Below are positions 1-12,551 of a stretch of 64,000 bases of DNA, one piece after another. The notes beneath the pieces are model-generated. The model saw nothing but the letters and a program-made list of their open reading frames with translations, made no database searches and had not been told where the DNA came from. Within the stretch, counting starts at the first letter, position 1; each line of letters starts with the position of its first letter. This DNA is from Triops longicaudatus (taxonomy: Eukaryota; Arthropoda; Branchiopoda; Notostraca; Triopsidae). The position numbers and the translations under genes are program-made. The stretch is from contig JAGQDJ010000031.1 of NCBI GenBank assembly GCA_022885665.1, positions 124,001 through 188,000 on the forward strand, written 5' to 3'.

Positions 1-36
1 TCCGAACTCTTATTATGTGATAATTTCCCATGTAAG

Positions 37-904
37 GTCTAGCGGAACTGGGTCCTGAAGTCATGAAAGCATTAGTGATTCCCAAAATCGCGCAAATAGG
101 CGAGAAAATCGAACCGTATTTGGAATCTGTGGCCCCGAGCAGTGTTGACCGTAATGCTGCCACACACATCAAGCAACTTGCAATGGTACTTTGCTTTCAC
201 GGTGAAACTATATTTTTCCACGTGATCTGTCTGTGTATTTCTTTTTAACATTTTTTATTCAATAGAAAGTGCTTCCTCCCGCATTAAAGCTTCTAAGATC
301 ACCACCAGATAACTTAGAAGACTATAAAGCTGAGTATGGATACTTGGGACCGGTACTTCACTCTGCTGTGAGCAGGAGCCGTATGCAAGCTGCTACAGGG
401 GGAGGAGCAACTCCTGTGGCCGGCACCGTAATAACCGGCAGCAGTCAAGTGTCTGCAGGCCAGAGAAGCTTGATTGTAAACCGGCCGGTCCAGGGAAGTG
501 TCGCGGGTGCTCAAACGAAATACGTCATTATGTCTTCAAGACCTTCCACACCGAGTCAAGTAATTTTAATCTTTCCCGTATTAAATTTATCAGTTTACGT
601 AATCTGTTTGAATTTTTGTTTCACAGATGAATACTGGAACTGTTGCACAACAAGTTGTTAAAGTTTTGCAACCTCAAGTAAGACCCGCTGTGGCGCAAGC
701 GAAAACTTTAACAGTACAAGGATCTAACGTTGCACGGGTAATTTTTGTTTTATTTTCCCCGAGGTGATTTTCCGTTGATTATTTCTTTTTCTAAAAATAA
801 TTGCGTAGGCTGTTACAAAAGCAGTTTTAGCGTCGGGGATCAAAGTGGAACAAGACGAAAGCTTAGTGGAAGTGAAAACGGAAACGGTGACGTTGGACGA
901 GTGA
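37..904 (+). CDS. TAF6: TAF6, TFIID subunit, C-terminal part (5' end outside window)
   Basis: This is the 3' portion of the gene for TAF6, a histone-fold and HEAT-repeat subunit of TFIID that works with TAF9 in RNA polymerase II pre-initiation complexes in the nucleus. Exons 37..185, 266..559, 627..737 and 809..904 join in frame and give about 215 residues. The visible protein starts inside the conserved C-terminal HEAT region: LGPEVMKALVIPKIAQIGE, then a PPALKLLRSPPDN stretch and an EYGYLGPVL motif, all diagnostic of TAF6. A low-complexity Gly/Ala/Thr-rich tail follows with a KYVIMSSRPST segment, which resembles the KFIVMSS segment of vertebrate TAF6. The tail ends in acidic residues. The N-terminal histone fold lies upstream of the window. 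An AATAAA sits 31 bp after the stop. Identification is confident; exon 1 of this list is an internal exon whose acceptor is at 35-36. Confidence 0.93.
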
Positions 905-1391
905 TTTTTTAATTTATGTAATTTTGGAGATTGAAATAAAAGTTTTCTTTATGAATTTCTTGTTTTGTAACTTCGCTGTATTCGCTCTAAAATATAGCGT
1001 GACTAGAGACTGTAAATGGGTAGGTTTTGTGCTTTGGGACTAATGAATTCAACGTTACTCCGCTAATGAAAAACGAAGCCGCGCCCATTAAAACAGAGTA
1101 TGTAGCGCCCTCTGTGATATTAGAAAGAATTAACTTTTGATAAACAAATATGGGCGCGCCATAACTGGCTGCAAAGAGTTAAATATTTTGTTAAACTCGT
1201 TATCTTTGCACTTTTACATTTTAATGTAAGCCTGTCATTTGCAAAAAGTGTTGCCTCACCTTTTAATAAAGTAGGGTAGTTTTTATTTATTTTTTATTCA
1301 CTGGTGGCGGGAATGTTGGTGCCAAATTTTAATGTGACATTAATCCTCTTCGAAAATCTTTAGGAATTAATTAAATACGTATGCTATCAGT
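905..1391. promoter_or_regulatory. TAF6-DOCK intergenic spacer with promoter of the DOCK gene
   Basis: A 487-bp spacer between two co-oriented genes. It must hold the TAF6 3' UTR and the promoter and 5' UTR of the DOCK gene. No TATA box stands out. Two GC-rich motifs interrupt an AT-rich background: AGCGCCCTCTG at 1104-1114, which resembles half of a CTCF site, and the palindrome GGCGCGCC at 1153-1160. Confidence 0.5.
935..940 (+). terminator. Poly(A) signal AATAAA of TAF6
   Basis: Canonical AATAAA 31 bp after the TAF6 stop codon, followed by a T-rich stretch as expected for a cleavage site. It implies a very short 3' UTR. Confidence 0.75.
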
Positions 1392-4300
1392 ATGGCTGAA
1401 AGGAGATTTACAAAAGCGCTTTCCAGGCCAGGAATGGCTGCTCAATTACGAGAGACGGTTTCTCAAGCCGTACGCGAAACTGCGGTCCAGGTTAGTACAT
1501 GCTATATTGGATTTAACCTCAATTTTGTAACCTTTTTACATGTCCGGTTAGAATAAACCTCGTTCGGTAGAGCCGTTAGATTATGAAGATTTTATTTCCA
1601 AGAATAAAACGGTTTTGCATAATGATTCCCAGCGTGATTTACTTCTCTTTCCTACGGATGATATTTGGGTAAGGAAAATTGTTACAATGATGAAATTAAT
1701 GAATGAATTCCAACTCGCCCAGAAAGCTTGTGCACAAAGCTGTAAACTTAAATCAGTTAAAGGCAAGTTAGTGTCTTGCAGTCTACGTAAATGTACTTAT
1801 TTTTAAACGTTTACGGCACTTAAGGGGTGTAAAGGAAATTTAAGTAATGTAATTATTTTTTTATCCTTTATTACAAAAAGTTGTCTGAAATCTTACACAA
1901 AGCTAAAGTAAAAAATCTAGAAAAGTGTGCAAGCTCATTGGACGACTCATTTGTAAGACAATTTCCGAATTAATTCTCCAAAACTTTAATTTTGCAGCAA
2001 GTTTCGGTGCCAAGACAGCGAAGAACTGTAGTTAACGATACTCCAGAAACCGATGCGTTCGATCCTAGCAATTTATTCACCTTAAAATGTATTCAATCAT
2101 ATAATGCTGATTGGTGCACGCTTCATTACAAATACGCTCAATACGGAGGCACGTACTTGCACTTGCCTTCTAAGTCTTTTTCCACTGCTAAAGCTTTACC
2201 TGAACCCGTTTATGAAGTTGACGTCGACGACGATGAAGACGAAGAAGTAAGTTTCTTTGAAGTACTTAAAATCAACGAGTCTATGAGTAAAGATACAATT
2301 AAAAACCCTAATTTCAACCGATAAGAGTAGACTCACTAAGCTGTTGTGCACCTTAGATTACGGAAGCGTCTGTAACTCACGAAGGCTACTTGCTCAAAGG
2401 TCCTGAGGGTGCTACAGAGAAAATGTTAGCCAATATTGGTACCAAATCCTTCAAACGACGTTTTTGCCAAATCCGACAGGACACCCTGGGCGCCTTTTAC
2501 CTTGATGTGTACAAAGAAGAGAAGAAGCTTGACTCACGTGCCTCAATCACTTTAGCGGATTGCGTTGAAGTCTTACGAACGCAACGCAGAGGCAAATTTA
2601 CCTTCCAACTCCGCACCACAACTTCCAAAAATTACATTTTTGGTGCTGCAACGGAAGCCGAACTTCTTGAGTGGACCCAAAAATTGCTCCAAATTGTGTC
2701 GGGACAAGGAAATCTTACATTGACGCCTAGGGCTACTTCCGAAGAACGAAAGTCTTCTGTCACAGAAGATCCCCAAATAGGCTTCGGCACTTTACGGAGC
2801 TTAGAATCTTCGTTGAACCCAAAATTGATGAGATATGCAAGGGAAACCGATTTATCCATCAGCAGAGTGCGTAAAGAAAACCGGAGTTCATTATTCCATC
2901 TTTATCCAAATCTTCCTGTAAGTTAATCTCGGTAAACTATTCATTTGTCAAAATGAAACAATTATTGTAATTTTTCAGCGAGTGCCCGAGGCGGAATGTC
3001 AGTCTGAACTGAAAGTAGAACCGTTTTGTGAAAGGTTCGGACAACGAATACTGGTCAAGTGTGAAAGCCTCACATTTCGCTTACAAGCCCCGATAGATGT
3101 TGAGAAAGGACCTTACGGACAAGTAAAAATATAAATTTCCTTCAGCGGCGTTGTTCAGTTCTGATAGTCTGTTAAGGTTATGTTTTTCCTCTAGGATTAA
3201 ACTAAGCTTTGATTTAGATTTAAATGCCAAAGTAAAACGGGTAGCCTTTGACCCGTTTTGTGCTTAAATATCTAGTCTTAGATTTTTTTGATCATATCTT
3301 TTTATCGGGGCACGGGCTACTCATGATTATTGCTTAGCGTTTTTTCTTAATCTGTCTGAATTTTACCATTGGCAATTGGTCTTAAGCATTACATTACTGA
3401 AAAGGTCGAGCCTTATATGACGACAATGGCATTGTACGACGCCAAAGCAGGGAAGAGAATCTCGGAAGACTTTGTGTGTGACTTGAATGAAGAGCACAAC
3501 CGAGAGTTGGTTAAAAGTATGCGGAAAAGCGGGTCTTCTAATAGTGGAACCTTGGAGGTATTAAGCCAGCTGTCCGTCTCGCCAGATTGGCTCGCCTTTC
3601 GAAAACAAGTATTGTTATATGTTACTATTTTCAAAATTCATAAAGTTTGTGCATTCATGTTTTGTCTTATATATTAAATGATTTTGTCTAGGCCGTCTTC
3701 AGCGTGACGAATCCTAGTCCTGACATCTTCTTGGTTGTGAAAATTGAAATAGTCTTACAGGGAGCACTGAGTTCTGTGCTTGAGCCGTACGTCAAGAGTA
3801 ATATGGACTTGAAAACGGGTGTGAAAGCGCAGAAGCAAGCCAGAGCATACTGTGCAAAGTAACGTAACAAGGACTTTACTTTCCTCTTGTACTTTGATTA
3901 ACTTTTGTTCTGTCCCCAGACTAGGGAAATATCGGATGCCATTTGCGTGGTCGGCACGGCCGTTGTATAAAGCAAACGGGGAGTTAGATACCCAGGCTGA
4001 GTTTCCTTCTCTTTTTAAACAAGAAAGTAGTAAACTGAGTGAAGAAGATTTATTGAAATCTTTACACGACTACAGAAAGTATGTTGCCACTTTTCATGTC
4101 ATAAAAATTATTCATAGTGAAATTTTCGATTTTTGTTGGAACAGGCCGGAAAAGATGCATCGCTTTACAATAATTCCAGGTTCCTTGAAAGTTGTGGTTA
4201 AACCTTTGGAGGAAACTTTACCAAGTAAATTTATCCCTAAATAAAAAAGTCTTATTTTATTAGTGTGTTCTACTTGCCATTATTAATTATGTACATAATG

Positions 4301-7300
4301 CTCAAGGAAAGGGTTCATTTAGCGGGTGCAGACGAGCGAATTTTCATTTTATAAAAAAATTGAGCATATGTTTAGAGATTATCTGACATGTTCATGTACT
4401 TTTTAATATTACGTTGGTTTGTGCTAATTAGAATTCATTTAATTTTTTCAATGCTCTTTCTATGGATAGATACACTGAATTGTTCATGGGTTCCCTTGGA
4501 ACCGTTCCCAGTACCGCCAACTGGTGAAGCGGTGTTCGAAATTACAGAATTCCCGAGCTCTAGGGTGGAGGATGCTCAACCGTATTCTGTGTATACGCAT
4601 AATCTTTATGTGTACCCAAAGAGTTTGCGTTATGAAACGCAGAAACACTTTTCTCGCGCTCGTAATTTAGCTTGTGTAGTCCAGTTCATGGATTCTGATA
4701 CCAAAGATGCTCGTCCTTTACCGGTGAGACACGAAAAAACGATATATATTGCCTTATTAGTCACTTTTCTTGTGAATCTAGAATATTTACGCACCTCCAG
4801 GACATGGATCAGTGTTTGTTTCTCAGTGGATCACTCCCGTAGTGCATCATGTGACCAATCCCGTATGGTACGACGAAATCAAGTTGGCCTTGCCAGTGAG
4901 TTTAGGTCCCAAACATCACCTTCTTTTTACGTTTTTGCACGTTTCTTGCGAAATGAGCAAACGTAAAGACAAAGAGCCTGCCCCGGAAGTGATTGTTGGT
5001 TACTCCTGGCTGCCTCTTACCCAGAAAAGTAGTATTGTTCGAGAGGATTTGCATTCCTTGCCAGTAGCTGCACACCTACCCCCTGGTTATCTGTCGGTCG
5101 AACCTTTGGGCCTAGGCAAAGGGGTAATTTCAGTTTGTTGTATTTTGCAATCGTATTTCATTCAGTTTCTTTTTCTGTGGTTTAGTAATGCGTTTTAACA
5201 TGTCTTTGTTTGTTTCAGTATTCTGGACCGGAGATTCGATGGGTGGAAAATCAGAAATCGCTGTTTAACGTTCATTTGGGACTAGTGTCCACCATAGTGG
5301 CCAGAGATCCTCACTTGCACAACTTCTTTACGTATGTTAGCCGACTGCATTATGAAAAGCCTTGCCCAACGTCTCCTTTACCGCCTCCAACCCTTTCGAA
5401 AGAGGAAGGTGATAATAGAAAAGCTTTAGAGGTAAGAGTTCTTTAAAATTTTGTAAATTCCGGTCTTGTCTTTGGCCCGTTTTGGGAGTTCGAACTGAGT
5501 GGAACGCATGTGAATGACTCGCTAGCTTATGCATGTTTTCCTGTTCTCCTTGTTTTGAAACGTTACCCGTTTGGGAATGCCAGGATGCGATGCCCCAAAG
5601 TCCTTTGCTCCATGAAAGCCGGGAACTGACGAAATTTATCAAAGTAAGATTTTTCTTCTAACTTGTCTGCTTTGCACTTACTACCAATGTTTTTACGATT
5701 TGAGCGTTTTCAATTCATCAGAAAGCAATAAAATTAGTACTGAAATTTGAAAAAACAGTTGAGCTTCGTCATTGTGAACAATATAGAGCTAGAATCTCTC
5801 CATAACGAACCTGATGGTAACCAACAAATATTCGCGCCATTTGAAACTTGTAATTTCGTCCTCGTTTTGAATGCACAAACATGACTTACTTTAAAACGGG
5901 TCCTTTATAGTCAACTATTAATGGGTTTGCTATTGAGAGATTCTCCTCGATTTGAGAGTGGATGGGTTTTTGCCAATTGAGCTCGTAGTCTCTAAAAAAC
6001 TCGGTACAATTTCTTCATTATGGAATTCAGTTTTGATTCAGAAAAATCGTTGACACCATGCAATTAAGTGCGTTCGAAAAATAAAATCGAAAGTAAAGTC
6101 GAGTTACGCTGGAAGGCTAAGATTTTGGGAAAGGAAACTATCTGATTAATCCATATAACGATTTTTTTAATAATTTGCAAACCTTTAAAGGTATGGGCAA
6201 ACGATTGTCAAGCATTATTGCTATTTAGTAACATTAAAACCGATTGAACGTAATCATCAATGAGCTTTCAGGACATTACTAATCATATTTTGTCATTCGT
6301 TTCATTAAAGGCACTGGCGGCTGTGGATGCGAGTGCTATAGTTACGCACATCAGTGTGATATTGGATGAACTCTTCTGGTTATTAGTGTACACGAATAAT
6401 ATAGACGTGGCGCTGAACATTGGACGAGTTTTGGTTCATTGCGTTCAGACAGTGAAAGAAGCAGGGAAAGCGGAAGCTCTGCAAGCGTATTTAAAAGTAA
6501 GATAATAAGTTCAGTTATGCAGAGAAACGAAAATTGAGACTGATCTTGTCAGTACGCTTTTGTTACGCCGGTGGATAAACTGAACCAGTGTTATTTGCAC
6601 GAAGCGTTAGCGAAGTGTTTAGCGAAAATGTTAGAGCCAACCAATACGGACTTTTTGGTTGTACATAAATTTTTACGACACGCACAATTCTTTTTCGGGA
6701 TCATGGCTAAAAGTATGGCCCAGTACTTACTCACCACCGATCACATTAAAGTAAGTTGATGGGTTTCTTTTTTGCTGTCGGAAACGTATTTATTTATCGC
6801 GCGTTAGTCTCTTATCATTCAACTCTTATTGTACTCTAAATAAAACTCTCCATATTCTGTAGCTACTAATTTTCAATGTAAAACCTATATTAACATTTTG
6901 TATTTATTTACAGAAATTACGTCAAGAGAGGTTTGGTGCCAATTATGTAGAGTCCATTAATCAGTTAATTCACACGCTAGCGCCGCATGTTCGACAAAAA
7001 TACAAGGAACTTCCAGAGGAGACAAAATTAGCTAATATCGCTGTAGCCGAGTTTCTTAAAGTAAAGTGTGACAGAATATACGCCAGACTGTATCGTGCAT
7101 TATGCATAATATTTAAAAAAAAAAATCATTTTACTTCAGAAATGTTTGTCGTTAATGGACCGAGGTGTGGCCTTAAGTATGGTCAATACTTACATAGACT
7201 CGTTTGAAGCCGACGATCCTCGCGTCCTTTACGAGTACAAGTTCACGTTCATACAGATGGTTTGTTCGCACGAGCACTACGTTCCTTTAAACTTGCCTTT

Positions 7301-10300
7301 AAGCTGTAATTGGCGCGGACGTCTTCGAGGTATGTTTTTTTTTAATTATATTTATCGCTAACCCTTTGTCAGGGATATTTTATCCGCAATTCTCATTAAT
7401 AAAAATTTGGTTTATTAACAGAAACCGAACAAGAGTTCCGACTTTCGGAAAACTACTGCAAACAGCACTTCTTAGCTGGGTTGTTGCTCCAAGCTACCAA
7501 GTTAACGTTAAATGAAGTAGCAGACATCCGGAAGGTGGCTTTACGAACGTTAAGGGATCTCTTAGCGAAACATGAAATGGACGATCGTTATCAGTCTCAA
7601 GTAAGAACAGTGTAATCTGGAGAAAAAGAGTTGTAATTTACGAAGTACTTATGTACTAACTGATTTTATAAAAATTTCAAGGGCCAGCAAAGTCGGATTG
7701 CTGCATTGTACTTCCCTTGGATCAGTATCGTTTTGGAGAACTTGAACCGTATTGTTCAAAATGCACCTCCACCACCAGACACTAACGCTTTAGCTTCATC
7801 TGCCTCTGTTGTAACTTCTACGTCCACTGCCAAAACCCTCAAGTCACAATCGCTGCCCCGTGGAATGCCTTTAAACCCTTACAATTGGCAAAGGTATAGA
7901 TAAGGACGGTTTTTGTGTACCTACTAATTTGGGTTGTTCTCTATTTATTTTTTGCTTCTATTTTATTGTATTTATTTGTTTTCTGAAAAACTGGTGAGTT
8001 TACAAACGGTTTTATTATTATTTGTGTGGGGTGTCTTAGGAATACCATTAGCTTTGATACTCATAATACCTCGAAGCTTGAAATTTCATCACGGAATTCT
8101 TCATATTTAGCATTAATTGCAGGTCAAGGTAAGTTTAAAATTTTGAGCGATTTGTTATTCTGTAAAACTTTTTTTAGTGCCTGGAAGTAGTTCGTTATTG
8201 AACGGATCTTCGATGGGTTCTCTGGATGCTGGGTCAGACTCAACGTTATCTGCTGAGGATAACTCATCACAGTGTCATTCAAATTCACATGAAGGAACGC
8301 CAGTTCGTGAGACAAAAACTCATATCAGGTAACTGACTATATAAAAATTAAATTGCGTAATGTCACCATTTGTCCTAAACGTTTATTTTGTTACCTTCCT
8401 TTGCAGGAATCTGAGTACGCCAATCGTCCGATTTGATAAACTGCAGCAAGCAGAAGTCAAAGAGATGCTTCTAATGCTTTTGTATGTTCTGAAGCACGTT
8501 GAAGAGGAAGCAGTCTTGGTTTGGTGCCAAACGTCAACAGAAAACGAAGTGCTTGGCCTTTTACGCGTCTTAGAGTGAGTTCACAATAGCTTGCGGAATT
8601 ATACCATTAGCAGCAGCCAGCAAGTAATCTGTTAAATTTTTGTAGATTGTGCTTACAGCAGTTTAAGTACATCGGGAAAAGGAAACTGATTGGCTTAAGT
8701 GGAGGAATCAATCGTGAAGCCAAATCTTCAACTCTACCCACACGTTTTTCTACCGTTGGTATGTTTTCTTTCTATTTTCCAGCGTAGTTGTCATCTTTTA
8801 CTATTTAATGCTTCTACCAATGCTGTTCATAAGCGTTCATGCAATTCTTACAGTGTCTAGTTTGCAACTGATTGTTGGTTTAAGCATTGACTATATTGTT
8901 GAGATAAATTATTTGCATATTCTTAAATTATTCATGCAGTTTTCTCGTTATTTAGGTTTTGGGGAAGTTGAAGGAATTCAGAAAGCTTTACTGTGGTCAA
9001 ACTTGAGTACGGAGGTGGTTATGATCGTCTTGGACATCCTCTGCGCGTACTTTACTCGCTTTAAAGAAGCTCTAATCTTCTGTGGCGGTGACAATACTCT
9101 CATGCGAAAAGTCATGGACATTTTTGTTAGTATGCTGCACACGAGCTTGTCTGATCTGAGCGCGAAACATGTTTTTGCTGCCTTGAGAGCGTATATCAAT
9201 CATTTTCCTGATGCGTTATTCCAAGGTTTTCCTTATTTACTTTAGATTGTTATTGTGTTTCATTGCACAATCTCTAATAACGGCCTTTCTTAGGGCACGC
9301 TTGGCTGTGTGGTAAGCTGTGTTACGAATTACTGCGCTGCTGCGCGAGTAAATTAGCCTGTGTACGTCAAGAAGCATGCGCAGTGTTGTACCTGTTAATG
9401 CGAAGCAATTTTGAGTTTTGTGGGGGAAAGACGATGACTCGCGTTCACCTTCAAGTTATTATTTCAGTCTCACAGCTTTTGGGCGAAAATGTCGGGCTTA
9501 ATGACGTCCGCTTCGAAGAAAGCCTTAACGTTATTAACTCTTTCGCAAAAAGTGATAAAGCGATGCAAAGTACAGGTAAGAACTAATCCTAGGAAACCGT
9601 TTTTCTAAATAAGGGTTTTCGTAACTTCTCTGTATTTTTTAAAAAGTTTTATGTGTTATTTCTAATGTTTTTTATACATATTTAATAATTGAGTCTTTTA
9701 ATTTATTTCCCTGTCGTTGTAATTTTTATTGAATTTTTATGCATTTCTTTTCATTTATTTTCATTTTAATTGACAAGTAACTTGTGCCAATTCGGTTGAT
9801 TAACGTGTTTTTAGGCTTTCCGGTAGAAGTAAAAGATTTGACTCAAAGAGCTTTGACCGTTTTGCGCGCTACGATACAAATGCGCGAACAAGCGCAAGAT
9901 CCAGAACTATTACTAGATTTGCAGCACAGCTTAGCTAACTCTTACGCGGCCACACCAGCTTTGCGTAAAACGTGGTTAGAAACAATGGCAAAACACCATC
10001 AGCGTTTTTCGAACTGGGCAGAAGCTGCTTTTTGTCACGTTCATGTGGCAGCGTTAATCGCAGAGTATTTATATAAACGTGATCTTGATGGTGAAGGCTG
10101 TCGTCTTTTTGCGAGCAAATTGTCCCCCAATATCTTGAGAGATGAAAGTAACCTGCGATTGGACACAGGTAAAGTGATCCTAAGCTGTTCGTATTTATGT
10201 TAGTTCACTTCATTCACGTATTTGTTAATTTATCTGCTAACACGCTTTAAATTATATTTTTATTTTTCTTGAAGGGGTTCAAGATGCTCAGTTCGAACAA

Positions 10301-11991
10301 GATGGATTGTTGGAGCAACTCGAGTTATGCGTTGAATCATTAGAGAAAGCCGAGTTGTACGAGTTACAACTAGAAGTGTACAAGTTATGGATTCCCTCGT
10401 TGGAAAAGCGGCGGGATTACAACGCCATGGCCCAAGCGTACTCGTCGTTATCTCATGCGTGCTCTAAAGTGGCCGAAGTGAACAAGTCCGGCAAGAGACT
10501 TTTAGGCAGATATTATCGCGTTGCTTTTTTTGGAAAAGTGCGTAATCCTTTTTGCAAATTATATCACATGAGTAATTATCACTGGTATTTGTTACGTTAA
10601 TCAATAGGAAAAACTGGGGGATGATGCTGGAGTCGAGTACGTGTACAAAGAACCGAAAGTGACTTCATTAGCCGAAATTTCGCTAAGGCTGCAGAATCAG
10701 TTTTCCGCCAAACTGGGTCCCGAGAACGTCAAAATGATCATGGATTCAAACCCGGTAAGAAGAATTCATCCCTATTTGATTATTTAAAAATTCCTGTATA
10801 GAAGTTGTATATAGTTGTAAAAATGTTTTAAAATCAAATCGTTTATTTCTGAGTGGTTGGTTTGTTAACGTATTCGATTTTTGGTTTGATATAGGTGGTT
10901 CTGAGTACGCTGGATCCTAAATTAGCTTATGTGCAAGTAACCCATGTGGTGCCTTACTTTGATGCTGTCGAATTACATGAGCGAGTAACGGAATTCGAAA
11001 GGAATCATAACATCAATCGGTTTATGTATGAGATTCCTTTCACAAAAGACGGCAAAGCACGAGGAAATCCCGAAGACCAATGGAAAAAACGTGTCATCCT
11101 CACCAGTATGTTTTCTCCTTTTCGCTATACTCATTAAAATCAAACACGCTCGCTGTTTATTTTAGACACTAGGAATCTTAATTGATTTGCAACTAGCAAT
11201 TTTTGTGTCACGAGCATGTTGTAATGTTAAAATGTAATACTAAGCTTCTTGGACTTTTGGAAGCGTAAGTGACTAACTTACAACTTTCACCCCCAGTCCA
11301 GTATAACTTCCCGTACGTTAAAAAAAGAATTCGAGTTATTCGTCAAGAAGCCAACGATTTATGTCCCATTGAATGTGCCTTGGATGAGATGAGAGAGCGC
11401 ATCAAAGATTTAGCCGAAGTAGTTTCGTCCCAGCCAACGGATATGAAAAAGCTTCAGCTTCGATTACAGGTAACCGTTGTTTTCTAGAACGGTGTTTAGA
11501 TGACCTTTCCTTAATAAACTTATTTAATTTCAAACTACAGGGCAGTATAAGTGTTCAGGTTAATGCAGGACCCATGGCTTACGCTTCTGTGTTTCTGGAG
11601 AGATCACAAGCTTTGAAGTATTTACCAGAACACGTACAGCAACTTAAAGAAGCGTTTAGGTATTTCTTAACACTTTTTTGGCTTATTACTTTTATCATTA
11701 CTAACGTAAATACTCAAGTATTTTCATTTTGTTATCCTTTACAGAGACTTTGTCAATGTGTGTGGCGTTGCTTTGGATTTGAACGGTCAATTGATTTCTT
11801 CCGATCAGCGCGAGTATCAAGAAGCCTTGAAAGCCAGTTACAAAGAACTCGTGGCGAATTTATCAAATCTGTTAGAAGACCCTACTTTGAGCCCAGATTG
11901 GGAAGGATCCATTAACTCAGATTTGCTAAAAAGAAATTCTATGCTTTTCTTTAACTTCATCGGAGGGGGCAATGGCTCAACGTCTGCTTAA
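1392..11991 (+). CDS. Zir: Dedicator of cytokinesis, Zizimin subfamily (DOCK9/10/11-like) Rho-GEF
   Basis: Complete 32-exon gene encoding about 2115 residues, close to the ~2070 of vertebrate DOCK11. Zizimin DOCKs bind phosphoinositides and load GTP onto Cdc42/Rac via the DHR2 domain, driving actin remodelling. Seen in order: the N-terminal block starting MAERRFTKALSRPG; a PH domain (about residues 163-270, EGYLLKGPEG onward, exon 2357..2917); a DHR1/C2 domain (about 635-800, with YTHNLYVYPKSL and HHLLFTFLHVSCE); armadillo-like middle; a Ser/Thr-rich linker (exons 7682..8328); and DHR2 (about 1630-2090, with DLQHSLANSYA, LDPKLAYVQVTHVVPYFD and VNAGPMAYA). First exon 1392..1490 and last 11745..11991; all phases close. 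The chosen ATG matches the family N-terminus. A 667-bp intron (5644..6310) is among the longer ones. The PH domain places it in the DOCK-D group rather than DOCK1-8. Confidence 0.95.
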
Positions 11992-12546
11992 GATTTTGAG
12001 TTTTGGTGATTACAAGTCATCTTCCATTTTACAAAGAAATTTTCCTGACTAGGATTTTCCTCTTCAATTGAAGCTTTTTATGCCTGTACCATAATTGATT
12101 TTTATGTAATGAATGAGTCGCCACAGGCCATTTTGTTGACTTATGCACTTGTTAAATTTTAGCTCAGAAATACAGTTTTATTAGCTTGTAAATTAGTGTT
12201 ATAAGGTCCAATAATTTTTGGTACTTCTATAATATATAATATATTCCCCCATCGTCACCGAATTTTCAGTGATTAAGCAAAAACTCCTACCCAAAAAATC
12301 ATCGTTGATAGGCTATTCGTTGTATCCAATACTGTGGCTTACCAAAAAATAAAAAAATTTAGCATTTCGATCAGTAAAACCAAGGCAGAGTGTTTGTTTG
12401 AAAAATACAGCTTATAATGGGATTTCAAAAGGATTGTCCTGCGTCCTCGAAGGAACCAAGCTCTTAAAGACAAAGTCCATTGATCCACACCTAACTGTGT
12501 GATAAATCTGGAAAGTCCGGGAAGCTCAAACCAATTCAAATTACTT
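11992..12546. other. Convergent 3' spacer between DOCK and WDR18
   Basis: About 555 bp between two stop codons on opposite strands, AT-rich, holding both 3' UTRs. A plus-strand AATAAA in an A-rich run near 12345 could end the DOCK transcript. No coding potential is apparent. Confidence 0.6.
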
Positions 12547-12551
12547 TTATT
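12546..12551 (-). terminator. Poly(A) signal overlapping the WDR18 stop codon
   Basis: Read on the minus strand, AATAAA spans the TAA stop of WDR18 (12549..12547). If used, the mRNA would have an almost absent 3' UTR. No other clear minus-strand AATAAA was seen in the spacer. Confidence 0.4.

Noticed and set aside
1615..1806. Continuation of DOCK exon 2 into MKLMNEFQLAQK
   Set aside because: It reads through the donor TGG|GTAAGG; the family alignment resumes at the exon starting 1998, so this is intronic.
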